Part shown: one piece after another, positions 47,689 through 59,798 of the stretch
Layout of the letters: every line of letters starts with the position of its first letter
How positions within the stretch are numbered: the stretch's first letter is position 1
DNA from: Solenopsis invicta
Taxonomy: Eukaryota > Arthropoda > Insecta > Hymenoptera > Formicidae
Length of the DNA: 64,000 bases
NCBI RefSeq assembly: GCF_016802725.1
Contig: NC_052666.1
Location: forward strand, 22,783,497 to 22,847,496
Direction of reading: 5' to 3'
Position numbers and translations under genes: made by a program
Notes under the pieces: generated by a model
The model's input: only the letters and a program-made list of their open reading frames with translations
Told to the model about the DNA's origin: nothing
Database searches by the model: none

Positions 47689-47927
47689 CACTAAAAGAAA
47701 AAAATTCCTAAATTTTAATAAATATCTATTTGAATACTGAATAAATGAAATCTTTATTTACGGTATGTAAATATTTACTTTAAAACAAAAAAATGATATT
47801 TAAATTAAATTAGTAGTACTTTTATAAAATAAATATGTTGTATTTATATTTCTAAATATTTTAGTACATTTTATTCGAATAAATATTTATTAAAATTTAA
47901 TATTTATTAAAATTTTTTCCCTCAGTG
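47689..47927. mobile_element. CACTR-ended MITE with 5-bp target duplication
   Basis: The left end CACTAAAAGAAAAAAATTC and right end (reverse complement) CACTGAGGGAAAAAATTTT lead into a shared TTTTAATAAATAT segment. TATTA directly flanks both ends. About 239 bp, AT-rich. Confidence 0.7.
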
Positions 47928-50900
47928 TATTATAAGCGAAATTCTACTCATTCTCGTCATCTGTCCTGGAGACAAAAGTTTGGTGTAGGGCATTGTAATT
48001 ATTTATTTTTTTCCCTTTAAATAACAATATTTAAAAAACATTGCTCCAAAGAATAGGTTCGCCACGAGATGGAATTAATCATTAATCATAATCGTTGATA
48101 ATGCGAGTGAATCATTTATTGTACATTATTGCGCGTCTCGCAATTTGAAGTAATTAAAACTGTTGGTAAACCACAACATTCAGTCTTGCACATTGACGCA
48201 TAGTAAATTTATAATCGACGTCTTTGTAAACGACGTATTCATGAGCTAATAAAGTAGTGGAGCGCGTTGTTCGTCAGCGTGTGTGATAAACATGAATGCC
48301 AAGTTGAATACTCTGGATTTTAGCATCGAATCGCGACAATTTACAAGGCTACAATGTCGCAGTATATTAGAGGAAATGTGGGAATAGGGGAGCACGATGC
48401 GAGGATTAGCTCTGATGATGCGGTTCGGCCGCACAATAATTTATTACCTTGCTAACGCGTGCTTGTGACGCCGACGCGCTCGATCTCGTATGATGGTTTA
48501 AAAACAGAGTGATTATAAAGCGAAGTTTTCATTAAATTATCGATATACCACCAATCACACATAGCGCGCGTATGTATTCGACGATTTCGATATCTCTGTG
48601 TACGTAAATTACCCTCGAATAATTAAATTACGAACTATCGAGCTTCCTCGTAGAATTACTATCGTGTGAACCACGCTTACGAATCGTATCCGAAAGTGAT
48701 CAATATCTCCCGCGTACAATATAAAAAAAAACTCAGAATGGAAGTAACAAAGTCTTTGAGTTTGTGCAAATTTAATTACGTGTACTGTAATGAAGTCAAA
48801 ATGAATAAAAATTAAGTGAAATACTTAAATAACTTGACCTAGTAAATTTTACAAAAAATTTTTAGTTAATACTAAAAGGTTGACAAAATTGAAAAATGTA
48901 GTTAAATGTGTAATATTACACGTATATTCAATTATATCCATATTATATATGAAGTTTATTTAATTATGCAATACAAATAATTTATATGGGGGAACTAAAT
49001 AAATCACACAAAAAAAGTAAATGGCCCAATTACTGCTAGTGTCTCAAATATTGGAAATTTGATCGAAAATGTTTTTTTAAACTCATAAATTATGTTGTTA
49101 TATAACTATATTTAATTTCTTAGAAAGTTTACTTACTGTTATAACATTTTATTAAATTAAAACTTTGATCTTCTAATTAGGAAAATATTTAAGATCGGAT
49201 TTTCAATATTTAGGATATTGTCATAATTAGACTCTATACTGAATATACTGAATTTACCCTATATTGATTATTTAGCTAATTAAACAACAGAACAAAAGCA
49301 CATTTATAAAGTCACTCATCCGTGAGTAGTGCGTGACACCTAACCACTGACAGATGAATGGGATGGAATTTCCTTTATTTTTCAAGTAAAAAATCATAAA
49401 ATAGAATAAAAGGTATAGCATGAGATTTTTTTATTCCTGTTTTGAACCACGAGGAATCCGTTCTATGAAATAATTTCTTGATGTCTAAAGTCCTTAAAAT
49501 TAAGCCTTAAAATAAAAATAATTAAAATGTACTTTGACGGTGTAATTTCGTTTATTTCTACTTAGAAGTCCAAGAACTTGATATTCGGATCTACAATGTC
49601 TACCATTAACAACTTATTGAATTTTCTGTTACTTTGTAGAAAAATTTAATTAACATTAAAACTATTCTATTCTACTGCAAATTTCGTCGTGTTATTATCT
49701 TTTTTGTAATATAATTAAATATTAATTAACTATTATTTTACTGTTCAATATATTTTATGTATGAGTTCAAACTGTCTTCTGATATTCAGAATAAGTCGCA
49801 GTCTCGAAATACTCCGCGAAAATAATAAATACCGACTGACACTGTTGCAAGTAACGGCAACGTCCAACTAATTGCCGTGAGCGCGCGATGAGGTTCGAGT
49901 TTCTTCGTCTTTCCTCTTATTCTACATCTTTTTCAAAAGTACGGTGGAAATAAGAGGTAGCTCCGCTATTCGTCCGCGTCACGTTAACTCTGTCGGCTTC
50001 GTGTCTTGGCCGAGAAAGATAGAGTGCATTTAGTTGGAACGGGACAACGTTCCCTTTCCAATTTCAAACTATTTCATATTCAGAACCCGCCCGTATGATA
50101 TTCAGCGGCGGGGCATTAGCATGTAAAGGATGTACCAAAGAACGAAAAGTGGCAGGGCGCGAAGAAAGGAGCGAGAAGTACACGATGGCGCTGGTAACTA
50201 GTCGTCCGTATTCATAATAATACTATTAGAATGCGGGTCGGAGGCTGGGCATCTGTCTGTGTATTTGGATCGGATATCTCGGACGACGGACTCTTTGATC
50301 GTGAACGCGACGAATGACCGCCGCCGCGCCAAAATGATCTATGAAATTTTTGGTTAGAACGGGTGAATGGGCGCGATCACTCTTTCGAGGATCCGAAAAC
50401 AGCTGAAGCTTTTGTCGGCTCATCGGCAACGGGAATGTATCGATCGTTACACCACACGGCCAACTTTTATTGCCCATAGATAAAATTTTGCCGCCGGGAG
50501 ATTTCCAGCAGAACGCACACTCATAAATCGACGTTTATCCTATCGCGTATTAATTCGGCTATCTATTGTGCCGATTGCCGACGCCTCGTGTCTGCAATTT
50601 TTTTTTATTTTTTTTTTACGATAAAGCTTCTGCGGTTGCAGCCGCGCAATTCCTTAGCGATTGCTTTTAGCATCGAAACAACGCATTGTTATACAGAGAT
50701 GTAGGAGATCTGCGAAACGTACAACATTACATCGTATATATTATGCAAACTTAAAAGGATTTTCTTCTTTCGAAGAGAAGATTTTTCCAGAAGCGAGATA
50801 TACACTCGCTTTGTCAATTCATCATTGTGTCGGTTCGATCTACGAACGCGAATGTAGAACACGATATGGAGCATTATCACTTCAATAGCACATTATCACG

Positions 50901-50960
50901 TCAATGTATGTCACATTTAAGATATTTTATGCTGCGGTTTAATGCCGTAGTTTAATGCCA
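47928..50960. other. no gene recognised
   Basis: CpG-richer parts are 48230-48720 and 49850-50640; 48750-49800 is AT-rich. No exon with splice sites or domain was recognised. Confidence 0.4.
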
Positions 50961-51373
50961 GAGAAAAGTTTCTATGAGTTAAAAAAAAAAATTTATTTGA
51001 ATCAAAGTTTGTGCATTGCTATATGGTTAAAGAAAAGTTTTTATAATTTGAAAAAATTTTTGGTTGTTTCTTCTATTAGAATTAAAGAAACAGTTGGTTG
51101 TGCAATGCAAATTTTTTTTTTTTTAATGAAAGAAATATATTTTCAAAATTAATATAGTAAAATTATTTTTTACATTTCTGTCAAAACTTTCTTTGAATTA
51201 AAAAATTATGTGTTTAAATTTAAAACATAATTTATTTATTTTAAAAAAAGACTAATAATTTATATTTCTTGAAATCAAATAAATTTTTATTTTCCTTAGA
51301 GGTATTTTTACTTCAACTTAAAGAAATTAAGTTAAAGAAACAATTTAATCAATTTAAACAATTATTCTCTGGG
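50961..51373. repeat. dispersed repeat family R3, copy 2
   Basis: See copy 1 at 40062. This copy is not inside a TTAA-flanked element, so R3 can exist on its own or its host here has decayed. Confidence 0.8.
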
Positions 51374-52202
51374 TGTTCTGTGGGTCTTTTGCTACGGCTT
51401 GCGCAATTACCGCTCACTCATTTTCATGGATACACGAAACTGATGATTCAATTTGATGAGAGTGCACATTCCTGTCTGACGGAAGTATCCGTATTGGTTC
51501 ATCGAAAACGGGTTAGGACGCATGCAAATTATACCGATCGCGCGATAATCGCTATCGAATCGAAATTCACGGGAATCTATTTAGAAAACTACGTCCTAGA
51601 ATAAAAAAATCTCGAGAAGAGAGTCGGAGGGAGATCAATTAATTCGGTGGGACGTGACGCATCTGGAAATATCGAGCGACGACAAGCGTGAAAGAGGTTT
51701 TTGCCTTCTACGATCTCAAATTGGCGGACAGAATTGACGGTTCGGTTTGATATGAGCGTGCTGGTGACTTTTACGGACCATGAAATTTTATCGTTGTACC
51801 GAGAGTGTGGAGTACGTACCATGAGTTGTACTGCCAACAATTTTCATCGTAGAGCTGAAATTCATTGCGACGATGAAATGTATATCGTCAATCCATTATC
51901 TTGCATCCGCGTCTCCATGAAAATCCAAAAATGTTATTATATCAATTGAGATTTGAATATTCACGTTACATGAAACTGTTATTAATTAAGATTTATTGCT
52001 ATTAATTAAATTAATATGAAAAGTGTTTAAAATTGACCAATACTGCCATTAATTATACACGCGTGTGTATGAATGTATATTTTTGAAATTTTTACACAGA
52101 AATGAAATGAAATTTGGAAATAAAATAATTATCAATTATTAAATTTTTACATTAAAACATGAAATGCAATATGTAATCTAAGATTGATATAATTATTTAT
52201 TA
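51374..52202. other. no gene recognised
   Basis: Positions 51380-51900 have moderate GC and open frames of up to 111 and 83 codons without recognisable domains; the first overlaps repeat R3. The rest is AT-rich. Confidence 0.4.
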
Positions 52203-52433
52203 TCTATCTATCTATCTAAATAAAAATGTAAATGTTTGTTTATTCAAAATCTTAAATCTCCGAAAGTTCTTCAACGAATGCTTTGAAATTTTGACACAAC
52301 GTTGCATTCGAATACGCGCGTGTTTTTATATAAAAATTGTATATCCACAAAAATTGTATACAGCGCTTTCTCTTTTCTTACTTTTCCATTTAACCAGACT
52401 GAGCCACAGCAACGCTTGGCGGGGCACAGCTAG
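52203..52433 (+). mobile_element. small Helitron-like element
   Basis: Starts with TC within a TATC microsatellite and ends GGCGGGGCACAGCTAG followed by T, preceded by A at the start, which fits Helitron insertion between A and T with a 5' TC and 3' CTAG end. The 3' part is GC-rich as expected of the terminal hairpin, though the stem is imperfect. About 230 bp, no helicase, so non-autonomous. Confidence 0.5.
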
Positions 52434-54239
52434 TATTTAAAAAATTATAAATTTATTTTATATATTTTATTATTTAAAACATGTTTAAATCATGTATTTT
52501 TATTAAACATGTTTTTCAATATACTTTTAATTCTTTAAAAAAAAACATGATTTTTAGCAATCCTCTGATTACATTCTCTTGCATTGCTCCAGAAGTAAAG
52601 CATAGATTCGATATTCATTTTTTTTGAGAAGATATCGTAAACTATTTTATTATAGTACGATATTAATTTTATAATACTGTGTCATCATTATTAACATGGC
52701 GAATGACGCGTCTTTTTCTGAAACGCAACTCGGAAATCACTCGTTAGGAGCGTGGAAATTCCTGTGAGTTTTCCACGGAATTTGACACTCAACGCACAAC
52801 GGAGCGGAAGCAAATCCATCGTGAAACTTGGTCCTGCTCTACATGCTAATATCTGTCCACTGAATATCAAGGCGACATGTTCGAATATTAAATCGCGGAA
52901 CTCTCAGGACAAACTCAGACCGCTCGTTCTCGCGCTGAGGTGTTCAGAGATAGGAGGGAGCTAGAATGGTTGAAAGATAGATATCAAGCTGACAGATCCG
53001 TGAGACCTGAGCCCAGACTAACGAACTGCTAGTTTGTATGGTTACGGTGGTTAGGTATCACTCGCTTAATATGGATGATGTGTATCAAAATACGTGATAT
53101 AAAGTTCTATATCGCTTTTGTACATCATGTTGTACAAAATGTATCATCGTTTCAAAATAAAATTTGGGTATCGTTTTGATAATTAATAGACATATTAATA
53201 TAAATTAATTATCACCTTAACAATTAATAATTTATACTTATATGTCTAAAGCTTTCAATAAAACTGTCAAGTATATAAATTAACAAACTGTGTGATACAT
53301 GTACACATGAACGACGTTTTATATAATTTTTCCTCGTAAAGAATGTTTGTTGTTTGTTAAAATTAATGAGATCAAATTTTAGTCAATTTACTTGAATCAG
53401 TTCTATTAATTTTTAATGTGATATATATGTATAGAGTTCCAAGTTTATTCATACAAACTTTAATAGTAGGATAGATTGAGGCAAATCGGATCATAAAATT
53501 AATAGGATTATTATAAGTTTTGAGATAGTTATTATTAATTTTTTACTTCATATGATCAGTTTTATCAATACTTACTAATTATTTCCGCGTGCTTCTTTTG
53601 CAGTGAAAACAATAGACAACTATATTGCGTGTAATTCAGTGTTAGTTGATGATATCGCAGATATCGAGTACGCGAAGAAATCTCTTATATAAAATCACAA
53701 TTTTGCGAGTTTGTAACTAAGGAGTTACAAACTTCTTTCAAGGAGTTTATTCATTAATTTTTTTATTTTTTTAAATATTTTATTTCTTTTCAACTGGCGA
53801 TCCGCTTATTTTTTTATGTTGGAATGAATCGATCAATTTCTTTTTCTTGGCTTCTTTGTTATGCAATAAGAAATACTATGTTTATATATGTATTATTTTA
53901 TTATGTAAAACTTAAACAAAAGCTTTATAAAAACATAGATCTCAAAATGTTTTATTAAAAAGTTATAATAAAAATATGAGTTTTGCAAAATTTACATTTC
54001 AAAGTACTATCCGCCATGTCAATATAAGCTTAACGTCGATGTATATTGAGCGTGTCACTCTAGGAATTAGCGTATCACTTTAGGAATTAGCTACAACAGA
54101 ACCTGCAACATTTAAAATTCCGTCTTTGGAACCAATTTTGTTAATTTTCGGACTTCAATAAAATGTGGTTCATACATTCTAGACATTTACTCTTTAAAAC
54201 TTTAAGGAAATGCGAAAAATAAAAAAATTGATTGTTTAA
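52434..54239. other. no gene recognised
   Basis: CpG-richer only at 52690-53050, where a 70-codon plus frame has no recognisable motif. Otherwise AT-rich. Confidence 0.4.
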
Positions 54240-54421
54240 AATTTTTCTAAAATAATTGTAGAACAATTAAATTAATACCTAGGATATCAAAACATTTTGC
54301 GCCCTTGCTTATTATACTTCAATGTATTACACAGTTATTTTGATGGCTCAATAAAATTATTTTCAGATCTATAATCCAGCTAAATTTTTGGACGCTTTAG
54401 TAAAACCGTTCTTTCCGTGTT
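54240..54421. mobile_element. MITE family X, right-end fragment
   Basis: Ends with AATAAAATTATTTTCAGATC, ATCCAGCTAAATTTTTGGA, GCTTTAGTAAAACCG and TTCTTTCCGTG, matching the right ends of the 19.2- and 19.6-kb copies. The left terminal repeat is not recognisable. Confidence 0.65.
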
Positions 54422-57400
54422 CTTTCAAATAAAATTGACATGAAATTCCTAGGATGATAAATTTAATATTACATTGATGTTCATTAAGCTTGTATTGACA
54501 TGAACAAATGGTATTTTGAAATGCAAACTTATTATTGGGTAAAATTGTTTCTTACGGATTTTATATTTTTGTTATAACTTTTTAATCAAGCATTTTAAAC
54601 TTATGTTTATTTAACATTTAAAACATTTTTGCTATAAGATATACTATTAAAGTTTATACCGGAAAATCTGGGACATTCTGTGTATCAGCAAGATTGGTCT
54701 CCAATAATTATAAATCAAGAAATATTATTTTACATAATGCATTCTTCTTTTTAACACGATTAATATCAGCTTCTTTCGGCATTGTTTCGCGATCCATTAT
54801 GAAAACGTTGATTTAGTCAGCGGATCACGTTATCATACCCCGAACGAAATTACGAAAAAGTTTGGGTTGAGTTTCTATTGTTAGATGTGGCAGCTCTGCA
54901 CACTGTTGGACGTGAATTAACTTGCACTTCCGTGGCACTATGACGAATTACATTACTGATGGAGACGTTACCATGGTTGGAACAATTCTACCTATCTACG
55001 CAATCACCAAGATCCATTCTTTTGCGTTTTAGATAGTGGAATATTTATTTTTCCTAGCATTCGCGTAATATTATATTTCAAATAATAATAGCAAATCGCA
55101 TATACGTTAATAACATATATTGTTACACGGCAATCTGCTAGTCGAAAATCAACAAGGCTTATTTGAATAGTAAATTAATATTACTGAACACGTGAACAAT
55201 CGGATATCGATATATTGGGGTGACAATATACTAATTTTCGATAGATGATAGGTTTAGCGGTGAGGATGTGTACTGTCGGATTAACAGAAGCAAACAAACT
55301 TGCTTTCTCTCCGCACTATCATGCTTCGTGATAAATTATATCCAGTGTCGGCAGTATTGTTCTACAAACGATCGCTATCTATTGCGTGTAATCCATTCTT
55401 GAATGCCTTGCGCAGTCAGATATTAATCTCCCACAAAAGTGATGGTGCAATAAACAACGTTGTTCTAAGTAAAAAGTATTATGGCACGAAACTTTTACGA
55501 GTAGAAGTGGACTACTTATATGAGCTATGTGTTCCTAAATTTCGAAGTTTTAACGAAGAATAATAATTTAACTGGAATGATTTGAAATAACGCTTTATTT
55601 CCAAAGAGGAGGAAAATCTACACGCGGAAAGAACTGGATACAGTTAAATCTTTAAATGCTTTAGCAAAAGGCAAAGTTATTTTAAAAACTAATAGTTTAG
55701 CGACTGTTAGAGAGCAAGACACGCATGCGAGATGGAAGACAATACATAGAATGCTTTTTGTTGAGTCATAGTTTGCAAAAATATGAAAGGGGACACTCGA
55801 AAGGATGAACCGAGAAGTCGTGAAAGGAACGGTATTCGGTCGCGAGAGAAAGATGAATGCTAACGAGAAAGCCAGCTGCAGCGTGCATCCGAATAAAAGG
55901 GAAGGAAAACAGCGCGGAAATGCAAGGTACGCTCGAGCCGAGTCGAGAATATTCTCCCGAAGCGGGAGAACGAAGTCGCGGAGGCGATGTGTCCTGCCGA
56001 TGATAATAATATGCATCCTGGAAAATTACATTCTCGTTACTTCGTGGAGCGACTAAATGTCGCACGAGAGAGATCCGATTGGAGCTTTCGGGTGCGATGT
56101 TAGAAGAAGCTCGGAAGCGGATGTAACCAAGTGGCGGCAGCTGGAAAATGTGAATGTATTTGTGAATGTGCATTTGGCGTAACGATCTTGATCTTTTACT
56201 GCGCGAATACAAAAAAAAAAAAAAAAAAAAATTGTAAAACAGCCGGCTGTGGATTGTCCAAAATAAATTAAATAACTGAAAAGAGTAGAATGCTCCATTA
56301 AAATAATCTTAATGCATTTCGCCTGTTGTCTTAAATCGTTATTTTAAAGCTATAAGATTTTCAATTTGATACGCAAGTTTCATAACTATTTATTTTTAAT
56401 ACTTTCGAATGTGCCTTTTTTTACATGAAAACCTGATAATGCCTTTATTGTGCGATACGATTAGTTATGTTACTGATTATGTAACGTACTTCGAAAAAAA
56501 GGTACATTATCGTAATTACGTTACTGAGAAATTTAATTTGCTCGTAGCAGTAAGCTTCTTAAGCGCCCTAAGTATGAATTGTAATCGCTAAGCGCACGCA
56601 TAACTTCGGCATAACTTCATTGCGGCTTTGTGTAAACTCTCTATGTGCGTCGTCTTATGTGAATTTTGCACGAGGTTTTTCTCCTTTGTGCTATTCAGCA
56701 GAGATCGGATCGATAGATAAGATTTTCGCCATTTGGCAACAACACCGTAAACATTGTGGTATTCGTTTCGGAAATCCGTGAGTGGAAAATTCGGTCAGCG
56801 GATTGAATTTCGTTGCCAAATATGTCAGTAGTCAGTAGTCTCGAATAACGTTTGGGAATACGTTACAGGAATTCTATTTAAGGGGAGTATGACCAAGGGG
56901 ACGCAATATTCGTTCTTTTAAAATTGGTTGGACTGTGCTAACAAAGCACGGCAGTTGGAAAGAAACTACAAAATTGAGTAAAAGTAAATAAAGCGCGTTT
57001 GTACAAAATAATACATAGAATTCAACGAATCGAGTTCTTATACGAATGCCGTTAAACGAAGTCAATCGCACGAACGCGCTCGAATTGCTCGCTAATCTTC
57101 TCGAATCGGAGGAAAAACTTCTTTGGACGCTTCGAAATGCCTCTTTCATTTCTGCGAGAACTTGAAAAAGGGGAATTCATTATGCTAGATTTTCCTGGCA
57201 ATTTGTATATGCATACCTAACGAATTGCAATCATTAAGAGTCGTTACGAGTCGTTACGAATCGAAGAGAGCGTTTTGTTAGCTCGCGTTATGGATGACCC
57301 ATTCCCTAGGTTGCTAAGATTTTGCAGCAGCTTTGCAAGTACCCTCTCTCGTTAATCATGGGTGATACTTGTCAATAGAAAGTTTAGGAGGGCAACTAGC

Positions 57401-59758
57401 GCGTAGTTAGAGCATTCTCCGCTTTGTTAATCGATGCTTTTAGATAAAACTACGAAGCGATCGTCGGAGAGGTCGCTGGGTCGTTCTTAAGCGAGCAAGT
57501 TTTAATCGTGAGTAAATATTCGATTAACAGCCAAGTATTGTTGCGAAAAATTTGCCCGTCTAATTGTGTTGAGCAGAGTATTTAAATGAAAATAATCCTA
57601 ATGAATTACTTGAATTTGGAAATTATGCTGATCAAAATTTATTTTTTATGTTTTTTGCATAAATATAATAAAATTATAATATTTACTTGATTTATAATAA
57701 TTGTTTAAAATATAATCGTCAAAGTGGAGAGACTCGTCAAAATACTTTGAAGATCGTGATGAAATATAAATATAAAGTGTGTGAAATAATTTGCGAATAT
57801 TATCCCTAGGTATATTTTTTATTTATATTGTTATTAAACTGTTTGTGTGAAGTCTTAGGGACTTCCATCGATTTTTTTTTCAATTGAATATGCATAACAA
57901 AAGCGTTTCATAAATGCATTAAAAAAGGTCTGTTTACTTAGAAGTAGTTTAAAATTATAAGAAATACCGAAAAATATACGTTAAGAAATTTGAGTTACTT
58001 TATAATTCAAGGAAAATATTATTATTAGTTGTTTGAAAAATTTATATAGCTTTTTTTGCTAATAGAGACAAATAATAAAAATCTTTCTGATTTCATCCTA
58101 AAAGAGCACAAGAGCTAGCAGAATATCAATTTGGCGATTAAAACTTCGATTATTATCAGTCAAGCTCAAATTACATTAAGATTGATTAGAGATTCAAGAA
58201 TTCGTTCATCCACACGCACTTTTTTTCGCGAATCTCCATTTTATTCTGACGCTCGAGTAAAAAGCATGCAGGAGCATTAATGGCGGTCGACGATAATAGA
58301 TGGATAAGAAATCTTCGCGCGTGAGCGCAAACTCTCCGGAAAACTGATCGTTGATCTACTTTTTTGGAACATTAATAGGAAGTACGATGGTATTCTATTC
58401 TTGTATAATTCGTTTCTCAAATCTTTGCACAAATATACCACGAATGTGTGAATAGTGGTTTGAGTTAAAAGATAATTTTAATTGAAAAGTAGAGATATGT
58501 AGGAATTTAATCTTCTTGCTGACATTAATTACATTCATGGTGCTTAATTTCTATCACGCTCGTTACATAAATTTTCAGCTGTCACCATTGGAAAGAAAAC
58601 TATGCAATAAAATGAACCGAGCCCGTTTAAAACAGTTTAAAATTTATCTCGTAATAATTATTAGGTTATTTTATTATCTTGCGTTTTGGATGAAAATTCA
58701 CTATATTTTAATATGTTGCTTTATTTTTACGCGGTTTGAACGAAATTGTAATTACATTTTTTTTCTCTTTCTCTCTCTCTCTCTTTCTATAAAATAATAG
58801 ACTTCTTAAAAAATTTTGCAAAAATGTACAATTTAGATAGTAGAATATAAATTTTAGACCGCGTATTGTGCGTTTATATTTAGGTGTTGACTTAAGTTTC
58901 CGTTTGAATGGAGCTTCCTGTGAGCGATTAGTACAAAACGGAGCGTGGAATATTAATTGACATCGAAATGGCAGATTCGCTCGATTTAGCATCGACGAAA
59001 TTTCACGCTTGCACGGCTCCCACATAGAAACACAGTCCTTCGATCCTGTCCTATATCTGCCGCGCGTCGAAACTAACGATGTTAATGGACGTTAAGCGTA
59101 ATGGAGGGTTAATTATAACGACGTACCGAGTTACATTTTTCTATCGTTCCAGCACGGTCGACGCTACGGCGGTTATACCAAAACGGTACCGTAAACTCTC
59201 CCAACATAATGTGTATCACGTCCGAGCTAAGCGCTGCACTACGCCGCACCTGTGTACGCATCGGATATGGCACAGCCGCGATGCGCGTTACGTGCTTTTC
59301 CGGTTTCCTCTCTCCTTTTTTTTTATTTATTTATCTTTAACAGGGCTCGACGATTTTTGGTTTCACCTTGCGCCGCCGCGCACCGTATGCGCTTTTCCGC
59401 GTCCCGCATTTTACCGGATCCGCAGCGTCAATAACGTGCCGCTTTTGGAAAGCTTCCAAAACTCGCGCGGCCGCATACCACTCTCCGGTTAATTCCAATT
59501 TATAGTTTACCGCATAAAACCGTGTAAATGTATGCGGGCTCCTAAGTTGGCGGCGTTCGTGCCCTGGACAGGTTCTTTTATGGAAAATTTGTCTGCGCGC
59601 GCTTTCCATGGTACACGTTGTTCGCGCCTGCGATTTCTGATCTCCCGCAATTGTTACTTGGATCAATTATCCCTTTCTCCTCTCAGCGGCTGCTGTAACA
59701 ATAGTGTCATTCTGATGGATTAACGATGATATACGAGGTCAGTGTTGTTATTACTTAC
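54422..59758. other. no gene recognised
   Basis: CpG-richer parts are 55780-56160, 56700-57500 and 59040-59750. An A run of about 20 at 56211-56230 could be a retroposon tail but no source sequence was recognised. A CT tract lies at 58763-58784. The frame 59079-59492 contains an acceptor-like site at 59340 but no domain. Confidence 0.4.
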
Positions 59759-59798
59759 CGCGCCGCAATAAGCCGCACTCATTGGACATCACTGTCAT
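59759..59798 (-). CDS. possible first coding exon (weak)
   Basis: On the minus strand an ATG at 59798-59796 opens MTVMSNECGLLRR and runs in phase 1 into a consensus donor CG|GTAAGT (59759/59758). An in-frame TAG lies eight codons upstream of the ATG. No acceptor is convincing upstream and the peptide is not recognised, so this could be chance. Confidence 0.22.

Noticed and set aside
56211..56230. A run of about 20 as a retroposon tail
   Set aside because: No recognisable retroposed sequence precedes it and no flanking duplication was seen.
57385..57450. TAGCGCGTAGTTAGAGC, like a tRNA A box
   Set aside because: No B box or T arm at a suitable distance and no cloverleaf can be drawn.
59340..59492. 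Possible exon after an excellent acceptor (TTATCTTTAACAG)
   Set aside because: The open frame that follows has no recognisable sequence and no good donor before its stop codon.
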